Program-made: the position numbers and the translations under genes | In this document: positions 7,749 through 16,100 of the stretch, piece by piece | How the letters are laid out: each line of letters opens with the position of its first letter | How positions within the stretch are numbered: the stretch's first letter is position 1 | The notes under the pieces: generated by a model | The model's input: only the letters and a program-made list of their open reading frames with translations | What the model was told of the DNA's origin: nothing | The model's database searches: none | NCBI GenBank assembly: GCA_947174215.1 | Contig: CAMWIB010000003.1 | Location: 1 to 28,511 of the forward strand | DNA length: 28,511 bases | From: an uncultured Clostridia bacterium | GTDB taxonomy: Bacteria > Bacillota > Clostridia > Christensenellales > CAG-917 | Reading direction: 5' to 3'

Positions 7749-8732
7749 TCAAAATATATCGTTGCCGACGGGGGTGTAGAAGAGTGTTTCTATTTCGTCG
7801 TCCTTGGCGAAGGGTAGTAGCCACATAAGCTTTGCAACGGTGGCTTCCAAGGTCATACAGTGCGCTTCGAGTACGCGACCGCATTTCAAGAGCTTGCGCC
7901 CGACCTCGTACTTATCGAGTGCGCTACCTTCGCGCTCGACCTGCGTTGTAAGAACTGCGGTCTTGCCGCTTGCAAGGAATTGCTTCAACCTCTTGAAAAA
8001 TTCTCCGTTGCCGTAGTCGGGCAAGCCGCCAGAGCCGAAGGATTCTATGACAAGACCTTGACAGCTTGCGTCAAGATAGTCGAATATATCCGCTTTTAGC
8101 CCGGGAATCATTTTAAGTACGAAAATGCTGTCGTTGAGTTTATTGTAAAAACGGGGTTCGCCCTTTTCAGTCTTGATGTAGTAGAAGGGTTTGCCGTCGC
8201 GCATAATTGCGATATTTGGGAAGTCCACGCTCGTGAACGCGTTATAGCTGTGCGTACGAGTTTTCTTTGCGCGAGTGCCGAGTATGACGTTGCCGTCAAA
8301 GACTATATGCACGCCGCACGCGTCATCGTCTGCGCAGAATGCAAAAGCGTCGTGAAGGTTTTGTCTTGCGTCGGTATCGCGCAGATATGCAGACTTTTGC
8401 GAGCCTGTAAGCACTACGGGCTTTGGTGAGTTCTGTATAAGATAGCTAAGTGCCGCCGCGGTGTACGCCATCGTGTCCGTGCCGTGCGTGATGACGAAGC
8501 CGTCGAAGTCGTTATAGCGCTCCTCGATAATCTTCGCTATTTTGAGCCAATGTGCAGGGCGTAGATTGGTGCTGTCAAGATTGAAGGGTTGAACGGTCGT
8601 AACCTGACAGATTTCCGCGATTTCGGGAACGCACGCAAGCAATTCCTCAGAAGTGAGCGCAGGAGTAAGCCCCTCGCCCTCGTTTTTCGAGGCAATAGTT
8701 CCGCCTGTTGCAATCATAAGGACGTTTTTCAT
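7749..8732 (-). CDS. ansA: L-asparaginase, type I (cytoplasmic)
   Basis: It hydrolyses L-asparagine to aspartate and ammonia. The 327 residues fit the bacterial type I family, and no signal peptide is present. The N-terminal MIATGGTIAS holds the first catalytic threonine (Thr12). ITHGTDTMAYTA (~81-92) carries the second Thr-Asp pair, and GTRAKKTRTHSYNAF holds the active-site lysine region. VIESFGSGGLPDYG and TTQVEREGSALDKYEVGR in the C-terminal domain are also typical. The start at 8732 has AGGTAGGA about eight bases upstream. It follows the DUF4364 gene by 201 bp on the same strand and ends at a strong terminator. It may be cotranscribed with DUF4364, as I found no convincing promoter in the gap. 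Confidence 0.94.
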   Translation of the reverse strand: MKNVLMIATGGTIASKNEGEGLTPALTSEELLACVPEIAEICQVTTVQPFNLDSTNLRPAHWLKIAKIIEERYNDFDGFVITHGTDTMAYTAAALSYLIQNSPKPVVLTGSQKSAYLRDTDARQNLHDAFAFCADDDACGVHIVFDGNVILGTRAKKTRTHSYNAFTSVDFPNIAIMRDGKPFYYIKTEKGEPRFYNKLNDSIFVLKMIPGLKADIFDYLDASCQGLVIESFGSGGLPDYGNGEFFKRLKQFLASGKTAVLTTQVEREGSALDKYEVGRKLLKCGRVLEAHCMTLEATVAKLMWLLPFAKDDEIETLFYTPVGNDIF

Positions 8733-8933
8733 TGTCGAATCCTACCTCTTACTACTTTTGACAAAATCGCCGTTTATCTGTCGTTTTTCTATGTTTTAAG
8801 CGCCGTTTGTGAAGTATTACGAATATTGTGTAAATTGCGCGTTTATCTCTATCATCTTAATTTGCTTATTATTTACTAACTTCGTACCAGTTGTGATTTT
8901 GTGTACGCGTAGAGTGTGACGTTTGGCGCAAAA

Positions 8934-9479
8934 TTACTCGATTAACTGCTCGTGAAGGAGAGTGTACACGCCTGCCGCCTTGTCTATCCAATTCTTGTAG
9001 ATGTACATTGCGTGCTGACGGTTGGAAACAATCATCTTTATTTCAACGAGCGTTGACGTGTCGTTGTCTATGCGCATTATGACGGTGTACGTGCCGTCGG
9101 GGTTTTTCATATAGTCGCAGAAATACGCTTGCTTCTTGCGGTAGCGCATACGGTTTTTGTTGATGTATGCCTGTATCTGCTCGCGTATGGACGAAGGTAT
9201 GCGCGCGTAGAACATGCTAAGGCAACCTATGCCGTCCTGTGTTATGTTGAGTGTGTTTGCCTTGGGTACGTGATAGAGTAGGTTCGTATCGATAAGCTCT
9301 GCAAGGAACTGCTTGCAGTCCATATAGTCAAGCCAATTATTGTCCGACGTGCAGATGTCAAGAACGGTAGCCTCCGAGAGAGGTACCGCCATTTTTTCGA
9401 ATACGAAAAGTATGACAAGCTTCTGTTCTTGACTGTCAAGATGATGTTTATTGGCTGACGTGTTCATACTGCTACTCAT
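8934..9479 (-). CDS. DUF4364 family protein (winged-helix-like)
   Basis: The 181-residue protein matches the DUF4364 pattern of Clostridia. A helical N-terminal part, QEQKLVILFVFEKMAVPLS followed by LAELIDTNLL and LNITQDGIGCLSMF, looks like a winged-helix DNA-binding fold. The C-terminal half is strand-rich: DGTYTVIMRIDND and TLVEIKMIVSNRQHA. The family has no firmly assigned function; a transcription regulator is the usual guess. The start at 9479 is the longest; a second ATG sits at 9467, and neither has a strong ribosome site. It has its own promoter, divergent from pckG. Confidence 0.82.
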   Translation of the reverse strand: MSSSMNTSANKHHLDSQEQKLVILFVFEKMAVPLSEATVLDICTSDNNWLDYMDCKQFLAELIDTNLLYHVPKANTLNITQDGIGCLSMFYARIPSSIREQIQAYINKNRMRYRKKQAYFCDYMKNPDGTYTVIMRIDNDTSTLVEIKMIVSNRQHAMYIYKNWIDKAAGVYTLLHEQLIE

Positions 9480-9508
9480 AACCTACTGCAAATCCTTTGC
9501 AAAAAGCA

Positions 9509-9537
9509 ATGATACAGGATAATTGGGATATTTACAA
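9509..9537 (-). promoter_or_regulatory. Promoter for the DUF4364 gene
   Basis: On the minus strand TTGTAA (9532-9537), a 17-base spacer and TATCAT (9509-9514) form a reasonable sigma-A promoter, placing the transcript start ~25 bases before the ATG. A TTGACA further upstream has no matching -10. Confidence 0.5.
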
Positions 9538-9629
9538 GTGATTTGTCAAAATACGCGCGAAATTTATGTAACGGTGTCGAAACGCAATAATTTATGAACT
9601 TTTGTTGAGCCTTGAAATTATTAAATATA

Positions 9630-9658
9630 TTGACTTTATTATCTTAATATAGTATCAT
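9630..9658 (+). promoter_or_regulatory. Promoter for pckG
   Basis: TTGACT (9630-9635), a 17-base spacer and TATCAT (9653-9658) give a good sigma-A promoter. The predicted transcript starts near 9665, leaving a leader of about 135 bases before the pckG ATG. Confidence 0.62.
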
Positions 9659-9800
9659 TTTCTTGATTTGGCAAATAAAGTATCAGTGCGATTTGTGCGC
9701 CGTGTGCGTCTGCATTTATCGGAGCATAAACGCAAGAGAATAAGGTTGTCAAACCAAAAAAATGCAAAACAAATTTATGTTTTTTACAGGAGGTTATTGT

Positions 9801-11570
9801 ATGCAATTTCTCAGCAAAGGCGTAGAAAAATTTGTTGAAGAAAGCGTTGCGCTTTGCACACCCGATAAGGTTGTCCTTATCGACGGCAGTGAAGAGCAAC
9901 TCGAAGCGCTTCGTAAGGAAGCTGTCGCCACAGGCGAAATGGTGAAGCTCAATGAGGAGCTTTTGCCCGGTTGCTATCTGCACCGCACTCTGCCCAATGA
10001 CGTCGCCCGTGTAGAGGGTCGTACGTTCATTTGTACGGAGAAGAAGGAAACCGCAGGTCCTACCAACAACTGGATGCAAAAGGACGAGGCGTACGCGATG
10101 CTCAAAGAAATCTATCGCGGCGCAATGAAGGGCAGAACGATGTACGTCATTCCTTATTCTATGGGTGCGGTCGGTTCTCCGTTCTCCAAGATTGGTATCG
10201 AGCTTACGGACTCTATCTACGTCGTTCTCAATATGGCGATTATGACGAGAGTCGGTCAGCGCGTTCTCGACCAGCTCGGCACGAGTGACGATTTCGTTCG
10301 CGGCTTGCACGCTAAGGCGGACGTGGACGCAGAAAAGAGATATATCTGCCAATTCCCCGAGGACAACACCATTATGTCCGTCAACTCCGCGTACGGCGGC
10401 AACGTCTTGCTCGGCAAGAAGTGCTTCGCGCTTCGTATAGCTTCCTATCAGGGCTGGCACGAGGGCTGGATGGCTGAGCATATGCTCATCCTCGGCTTGG
10501 AGAAACCAAACGGAGAAACGAAGTATATCGCGGCGGCGTTCCCGTCTGCTTGCGGTAAGACCAACCTCGCTATGCTCATTCCTCCCGAAGAGTTTGCAAA
10601 GAAGGGATACAAGATTCACACCGTCGGCGACGATATCGCTTGGATTAGAGTAGGTGCGGACGGCAGAATGTACGCTATCAACCCCGAGAACGGCTTCTTT
10701 GGCGTTGCTCCCGGTACGAACGCAAAGTCCAACCCCAACGCTCTTGCTTCTACGAGAAAGAACGCTATCTTCACCAACGTCTGCCACAACCTCGAAAACA
10801 ACACCGTATGGTGGGAAGGTCTTGACAAGAATCCCCCGAAGAACGCTATCGACTGGCAGGGTAATCCTTGGGGCGAGAAAGAGCAGGCTGAGGGCGTAAA
10901 GGGCGCTCACCCGAACAGCAGATTCACGGCACCTGCAATCAACTGCCCGTGCCTGTCCAGCGAGTTCGAGAATCCGCAGGGTGTTCCGCTTGACGCAATC
11001 GTGTTTGGCGGACGTCGTGCAAAGACTGCTCCGCTCGTATATGAAGCGAGAGATTGGAACCATGGCGTATTCGTCGGTTCTATCATGGCTTCTGAAACGA
11101 CCGCGGCGGCAAGCGGTGCGGTTGGCGTCGTAAGACGTGACCCGATGGCAATGCTTCCCTTCTGCGGCTACAATATGGCTGAGTACTTCGCTCACTGGAT
11201 TGAGATGGGCAAGAAGACGAGCAAGCAACCCAAGATTTTCAACGTCAACTGGTTCAGAACGGACGACGAGGGTCACTTCCTGTGGCCGGGCTTCGGCGAT
11301 AACCTCCGCGTACTCGATTGGATTATCCGTCGTACGGAAGGCACCGCAAGCGCAGTTGAAACGCCTATCGGTTTCGTACCCGAAGCAAGCGACATCAACA
11401 TCGAGGGCTTGGATATGACCGTTGAAGATATTCAGAACCTCCTCTCCGTTGACAAGGAGCTTTGGATGCAGGATGCAGAGGGTATCGAAGAGTTTTACAA
11501 GAAGTTCGGCGATGACCTCCCGAAGGAATTGAGAAAGGAAATCGATACCTTGAAGGCAAACCTTCAATAA
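9801..11570 (+). CDS. pckG: Phosphoenolpyruvate carboxykinase (GTP)
   Basis: This enzyme interconverts oxaloacetate and PEP using GTP/GDP, linking C4 acids to gluconeogenesis or fermentation; its PEP also supplies the aromatic pathway. The 589 residues fit the GTP family, not the shorter ATP type. Visible motifs are HRTLPNDVARVEGRTFICT (substrate-site arginine region), YVIPYSMGAVGSPFSKIG, GWHEGWMAEHMLILG, the kinase-1 loop FPSACGKTNLAML with the hyper-reactive cysteine, HTVGDDIAWIR (metal-binding Asp), ENGFFGVAPGTN, FGGRRAKTAPLV and NWFRTDDEGHFLWPGFGDN. A perfect AGGAGG at 9788-9793, seven bases upstream, fixes ATG 9801 over an in-frame ATG at 9762. C-ending codons and AAG dominate, suggesting high expression. 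Confidence 0.97.
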   Translation: MQFLSKGVEKFVEESVALCTPDKVVLIDGSEEQLEALRKEAVATGEMVKLNEELLPGCYLHRTLPNDVARVEGRTFICTEKKETAGPTNNWMQKDEAYAMLKEIYRGAMKGRTMYVIPYSMGAVGSPFSKIGIELTDSIYVVLNMAIMTRVGQRVLDQLGTSDDFVRGLHAKADVDAEKRYICQFPEDNTIMSVNSAYGGNVLLGKKCFALRIASYQGWHEGWMAEHMLILGLEKPNGETKYIAAAFPSACGKTNLAMLIPPEEFAKKGYKIHTVGDDIAWIRVGADGRMYAINPENGFFGVAPGTNAKSNPNALASTRKNAIFTNVCHNLENNTVWWEGLDKNPPKNAIDWQGNPWGEKEQAEGVKGAHPNSRFTAPAINCPCLSSEFENPQGVPLDAIVFGGRRAKTAPLVYEARDWNHGVFVGSIMASETTAAASGAVGVVRRDPMAMLPFCGYNMAEYFAHWIEMGKKTSKQPKIFNVNWFRTDDEGHFLWPGFGDNLRVLDWIIRRTEGTASAVETPIGFVPEASDINIEGLDMTVEDIQNLLSVDKELWMQDAEGIEEFYKKFGDDLPKELRKEIDTLKANLQ

Positions 11571-11597
11571 CACGCACTCTTCGTGTGACTGTTGTTT

Positions 11598-11624
11598 GCA
11601 GAGGAGTCCCAACGGGCTGTCTGC
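11598..11624 (+). other. Hairpin after pckG
   Basis: GCAGA at 11598 pairs with TCTGC ending at 11624, and CCC/GGG pair inside. It precedes the terminator and has no U-tract. It could protect the 3' end of the pckG mRNA. Confidence 0.3.
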
Positions 11625-11640
11625 TAATCAAACTTAAAAC

Positions 11641-11672
11641 AAAAAGCGAGAATGATATGTTCTCGCTTTTTT
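11641..11672 (+). terminator. Bidirectional Rho-independent terminator
   Basis: AGCGAGAA/TTCTCGCT (11645-11652 with 11660-11667) forms an 8-bp stem with a seven-base loop, followed by Ts and preceded by As. It ends pckG on the plus strand. Read the other way, it can also stop transcripts coming from the convergent acyltransferase gene. Confidence 0.9.
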
Positions 11673-11691
11673 GTGTATATAAGGTGATAGG

Positions 11692-11744
11692 GGAATTGAT
11701 TTTGTTATAAGTAGGCTTGAAAGAGCAACTCTGCAAACAGTAAG
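11692..11744. repeat. Intergenic direct repeat, copy 1
   Basis: A 53-bp segment starting GGAATTGA and containing GAAAGAGCAACTCTG; the second copy begins 87 bp downstream at 11779. Roughly four fifths of positions match. The core GCTT-GAAA-GAGC can form a GAAA-loop hairpin, and AGAG-CAA-CTCT an alternative one. Confidence 0.6.
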
Positions 11745-11778
11745 TCCTCGAAGTATAAGTGCGTTGGCGGTTGAAAAT

Positions 11779-11831
11779 GGAATTGACTGTATTATACGAA
11801 AGCTCGAAAGAGCAACTCTGTAAACAACAAA
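11779..11831. repeat. Intergenic direct repeat, copy 2
   Basis: The second copy has the core GCTC-GAAA-GAGC. The change from copy 1 (T to C) keeps pairing (G-U becomes G-C), which fits selection for the hairpin. The pair lies between the pckG terminator and the end of the acyltransferase gene. Confidence 0.6.
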
Positions 11832-11844
11832 CACGCTAAGCGTG
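11821..11844 (-). terminator. Possible weak terminator of the acyltransferase gene
   Basis: CACGC-TAA-GCGTG (11832-11844) forms a 5-bp stem directly after the TAG stop on the minus strand. It is followed by a T-rich stretch, TTTGTTGTTT. The stem is short, so this is tentative; the stronger terminator at 11641-11672 would be a backup. Confidence 0.35.
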
Positions 11845-12747
11845 CTAAAAACCGAATTGACCGGGTGTGATGAAGAGGTAGGATATAATGGCTAAGATAA
11901 GCGCCATAAGCGCTACGTGGGCTACGTAAACGATTAGAGCGTGTCTGCCTACGAAACGCACGGGCGCGCTCCATTTGCCGTAGAGCTTCGGAAGTAGCGA
12001 GCGACGACTGCCATACAAAAACGGACCGATTAGAACGCCGAAAAAGTAGTATGCGGCATACGGAATGAGCGTAAATAAATCGCCCGGTGAAATGTCTGTC
12101 TGTTTGTAAAACAAGGATTCGTTTCCGTGTATATCTTGCTTTGGAAAGAGTATTGCAAATATCTTCGGCGTACTCTCTGGCGGCGTGTAGCAGAAGTACA
12201 GAATAAGAGTAATTCCGATTATGCCGACGGCAACTATCGACGTCGCGTAGACGTCCCTACGGCAAGCCCACGATATGAGTGCGTATAAGAGCATACAGGT
12301 TGCAAGGAAGTCTAAAACGCCGAACGTAGTGAGTATTCCGCCAATTCCCAAGCCTTCTTCGCCAATCACAGTGCATATGGTGTAAATGATTGCGATAATC
12401 ATAAGTTGTGCGCCGCGCTTGCTGTTAGAACGCGATAGGGTGCAGGAAATGCCCGATATGCCAAAGAAGAATACGAGAACGATGTTGTGTATTATAGGGC
12501 GCACTTCGCTTAGGTTGGACCAATGATAGCAAAAACGGGAAAACTCATCTCCAAGCCCCATGCCATACCATTCGTAGCCGTACCACGATACGGCGTAGTA
12601 ATCCCCGATGAGTATGCTCAAATGGTCAAGTATCATTAAAAGTACGCAAATTCCGCGAATGAAATCTATCTCCCAGATGCGTTCCTTTTGCCGTGGGATA
12701 TATTTCGCCTGCGTGTATTGGGGAATGAGAATTTGCGTTGCTTGCAT
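11845..12747 (-). CDS. DUF1624 / heparan-alpha-glucosaminide N-acetyltransferase-like membrane protein
   Basis: The 300-residue protein is hydrophobic, with about seven or eight membrane segments. RIWEIDFIRGICVLLMILDHL (residues ~23-43) is the DUF1624/HGSNAT-type signature, with the conserved Arg-Gly and Asp-His. Further helices include IVLVFFFGISGISC, AQLMIIAIIYTICTVIG, LDFLATCMLLYALIS, SIVAVGIIGITLILYF, LFTLIPYAAYYFFGVLIG and ALIVYVAHVALMALILAII. Bacterial relatives are thought to acetylate cell-surface sugars, but the substrate here is unknown. No ribosome site precedes the ATG at 12747; a consensus promoter whose -10 ends eight bases upstream suggests a leaderless mRNA. It converges on pckG and diverges from the giant lipoprotein gene. 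Confidence 0.85.
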   Translation of the reverse strand: MQATQILIPQYTQAKYIPRQKERIWEIDFIRGICVLLMILDHLSILIGDYYAVSWYGYEWYGMGLGDEFSRFCYHWSNLSEVRPIIHNIVLVFFFGISGISCTLSRSNSKRGAQLMIIAIIYTICTVIGEEGLGIGGILTTFGVLDFLATCMLLYALISWACRRDVYATSIVAVGIIGITLILYFCYTPPESTPKIFAILFPKQDIHGNESLFYKQTDISPGDLFTLIPYAAYYFFGVLIGPFLYGSRRSLLPKLYGKWSAPVRFVGRHALIVYVAHVALMALILAIISYLFITPGQFGF

Positions 12748-12755
12748 AATAAAAA

Positions 12756-12784
12756 ATTATATCATTTTTTAATATTCCTGTCAA
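12756..12784 (-). promoter_or_regulatory. Consensus promoter for the acyltransferase gene (leaderless)
   Basis: On the minus strand TTGACA (12779-12784), exactly 17 bases and TATAAT (12756-12761) match the sigma-A consensus perfectly. The expected start is 12747-12750, at or within three bases of the ATG. Confidence 0.88.
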
Positions 12785-13086
12785 TGTTGCGCTATGGCTC
12801 GTCGCTGTTGAGAATGGCGCATTATGGCGTAACAAGTCGATTGCTTTAAGAAAATAACCGCATTAGAATATCGAATTTTGACGATTTTAGACTTTTTATT
12901 GTGCCTTGCAATATATTTGGCTGTTGCATAGTGCGAATTTGCGACGTGCCGTAAAAATATCCGATTAGATTGTCGAAAAGCTAAATTTTTGCGTGCAAAA
13001 AGATGAGCGGGGTCGTTAAAAAATCTTTTTTTGCTCACACAGTGACGATAATGCGAAATTTGGAATATATTGGTGCAAAAATAATA
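12785..13086. other. Spacer between two divergent promoters
   Basis: About 300 AT-rich bases without a supported gene. A possible stem pairs AAAAAGAT (12997-13004) with ATCTTTTT (13023-13030). It is AT-only apart from one G-C pair and has no clear role. I see no tRNA, riboswitch or small ORF with a ribosome site. Confidence 0.5.
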
Positions 13087-13115
13087 TTGACATTTGCCTT
13101 TCGATAGGGTATAAT
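13087..13115 (+). promoter_or_regulatory. Consensus promoter for the giant lipoprotein gene
   Basis: TTGACA (13087-13092), 17 bases and TATAAT (13110-13115) form a perfect sigma-A promoter. The start should be near 13122, giving a leader of ~53 bases. Confidence 0.92.
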
Positions 13116-13136
13116 TTGCACGTATGTAATATCTAT

Positions 13137-13156
13137 GCACGCGTGAGGGCGTGTGC
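13137..13156 (+). other. Leader hairpin before the giant gene
   Basis: GCACGC (13137-13142) can pair with GCGTGTGC (13149-13156), with a small bulge and a six-base loop. It sits ~9 bases before the GGAGGA ribosome site. It may stabilise the 5' end of a very long mRNA; the role is inferred. Confidence 0.35.
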
Positions 13157-13174
13157 GTAGGTTCGGAGGAAAGT

Positions 13175-16100
13175 ATGAGAAAGAGAAGTTTATCGGTCAT
13201 TTTGTTGCTGATACTCGTAATCGTGATGACGGCGGGGCTTGTTGCCTGCGACCGTAAGACGGTGGACAGCCCGTTGCCAGACCTCAACCCCGGCAAACCG
13301 GACACACCGCCATCGTCTAATATCGGTGATGTGGAAACGATGGGCGCGCAGTCTGCGTGGAAAATGCTCAAAGACGCCGCGTTTGCCAAATCCGTTCAAG
13401 ACAACGACAGCAGATACATAAGCGTTGACAATTCGTTCGTGCTTGGCTTTGATAAGGACGGTTTCGAGAGCGTATTCGTAATGCGCGTCGCCGCCGCGGT
13501 TGATTTGCTTGCAGAGGACGGAACCGATACGAGCGAAATTCTTGTTGAACTTCGTCAATTCCTGAAATCAGATTTGGGCGACACCGCAAAGGACAGTGCG
13601 GCATTGTCCAAGCTTGCCGTTGAAGGCAAGGGCAAGTTGCTTACTGGTATGTACTACTACGAAAGTAAGCTCGTCGTTGATTTGCGCGGAATTAAGCACG
13701 CTATGAACACCGAGCAGGAAGCTGTACACGTCGTCTATACCGAGAATATCGATATGGCGAAGCTTGCGGCAGGTTTGTACAGCGTGATGCAGAGGCTTGA
13801 TATTTCCGATTTGATTTTCAATCAGTTGTTCGGATACAACCTCGGCGAGATTATACATAACCTCATTCCCCTCGATTTTGACCTCACAGTCGAAAATATC
13901 ATCACCAAACTCCTCCTTGGCGATGCTAACGCGACTCTCGTCGAAAAAGGCGGCGGACTCCAAACTCTCAAAATTCCTTGCGACCTCTCTTTGGTAGCAA
14001 GCCTTCTTCCTCTTTTGCAACCCCTCATTTCAGTTGACATCATCAACCTCGTAAACAAGGCTGTCGGACTTGACCTTGGCAAGCTCGGCGCACTTGCGGG
14101 TATGGCGATTTATATTCAGGCGGATATCGAAAATAAAGCCCTTAAATCTTTGACGACGGATATCGACGTCAACTTCAATTCTCTTGCTGCACCTGACGTT
14201 TACAATAAATACGGCGAGTTCAAGAGCGACATCGGCTTCGAGCTTGGTTTCGACACGGTTAATTTCGTGGGCGCGCCAGATATCGGCGTCGTGGATATGC
14301 TCAAAGAGCGCCCCTATAAGGAAACGGGCGATAAGTCCTTCTACGATTACGTAGAGGAGAGCGCGAAGGAATACTCCTTGCTCACGTTCGAGGGCAATAT
14401 CACGCTCAACCTCGACTTGAATGAGATGACTGTGACGGTGGACGACGTGCTTGGCTCGTTCGGCTCACTGTTTACTAATATATTTGCAAATCTCGACGAG
14501 AGTATGATGAGTACGCTCGCGGCACTTTTCAGCAAAAATCTCGAATTTAAGCAACAGACCAACCAAATCGTCATAAACATCCGTGCCGATTTCAACACGA
14601 AGAACCCCGAAATGACAAAGCTCGCGCTCGAAATAAGAGGTGAGCAGAATAGGGTTCGTCTTGGCGCGTATTACGACGGAAGCCGCGAGGCGCTGTATAT
14701 TGACGCAAGCGGTATGTTCGGTGACGACAATACGAAGCTTAAAGTTACGGAGCTTAACCTCAACGAAACCATTGACGGTTTGTTCGACAGCCTGTTCGAA
14801 ACCATCGTCGGTGCGATAAAGGGCGATAAGAACGCGGAAGAGCAGTATGCACAGTTCGCTTCCGACGGCACCATTGTCAAACAGCACTCTGCGGTGACGG
14901 CTGACGACGGTAACGAAATTTTCGACACGATGAGCCTTATCAGCGCAATTCTCGACAACGTTACGATTGCGATGAACGGCGACATCTTCAATATCAATAA
15001 GATTGCGGTGAGCCTCACTCAGGACATTCTCGATTATATCTTCGGACTTGTGTTTGCTCCGGGTAGCGCCCTTGAAGGCGCGGTTATCCCCGTATCCGAC
15101 GTAAAGCTCGAATACAACAACCTCGGCTTTGCACAGAAGAAGTCCCTCGGTATCGGCGCAACTCTCAACGTGGACGACCACGGTGCGCTCGCTTCCTTGA
15201 AGGTTGGCGGCGACCTTACGTTTGGTTCTATTTCCGACAGAGAGCTGTTCGAAGGCAAGTTTAAGGAGATTGAGGACGGCGAGTATCTCGCAATCACGAA
15301 GGACGGCGCACTCAATACCGACGTACTGCACGTCAAGCTGTCCACAGACGTAAACATCAATATCGAAGCTTTGCGCGGCGAGCTTGCGGCGTTGAAGCTT
15401 GATATCAAGGATATCGAGCTTGGCGACAGCCTCAAAGGCTTGCTGATTGACATTCTGTTTGAGTTGGAGTCAATCGAAAGCGGTTTGAATGCTGATATTC
15501 AGGTTGACCTCGATTTGTCGGGTGGCTTCGCACTTTCTTCCTTGCTCAATTCTACGGCAATGATAAGCATCAAGAAGGTTGACGGAACGGAGCTTCTCGG
15601 TCTGTACTTGCAAGACGGTTATTTATACATAAATGCAAGTTTGTTTAATGACAAGAATAACAATAGTAATAACGGTCTGAACATAAAGCAAATTTCAGTC
15701 AACGTGGCTGAGCTTTTGGAAATGTTCGGTCTTGATTTGGGTGCGGGCAGTGCAAGCGAGGCAGGCGTTGCAGAGGATGGCGACGCTACGGTTGGAACCG
15801 ATAACCTGCTCGTGCTTGTTGCGGGTATCATCAATGGCTTCACGGCGGCAAAGAACGCTATCTCCGTCACGTTTGCAACAGACCTTCTCAATCAATTGAT
15901 TGGAATGTTGAAGATTGACGGTCTTACGGTTGATATCGGCGACGCGAGCGTTGACGGCGGTTTGAATATAACTCTCGGCGACGGCTTGAATTTGAAGAAC
16001 TTCCGTATAGGTCTTAGCCTTGGTATCGGCGACAACTTCGACGTAGGTATCGGAGTGACGGGCTTGCAGGCGGGTATGTCCGACGTAAGCACGCGCTATC

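Larger units (their letters stand above)
9480..9800. other. Divergent control region between the DUF4364 gene and pckG
   Basis: This 321-bp AT-rich region contains a promoter for each side (9509-9537 minus, 9630-9658 plus). It also includes a ~135-base leader for pckG with a small hairpin around GCATTTAT...ATAAACGC (about 9710-9733). I recognise no known riboswitch and no further gene. Confidence 0.6.

Noticed and set aside
9665..9800. Possible riboswitch in the pckG leader
   Set aside because: Only short hairpins are visible and no conserved riboswitch core was recognised.
9639..11612. Minus-strand open frame of 657 codons
   Set aside because: It is antisense to pckG, whose motifs and ribosome site are unambiguous.
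11634..11834. Minus-strand 66-codon frame containing a repeated RVALSS peptide
   Set aside because: The repetition comes from the intergenic DNA repeat; the frame crosses the terminator and has no ribosome site.
12997..13030. Terminator-like stem AAAAAGAT/ATCTTTTT upstream of the giant gene
   Set aside because: The stem is almost entirely A-T pairs with a 17-18 base loop, and no gene ends nearby on the plus strand.
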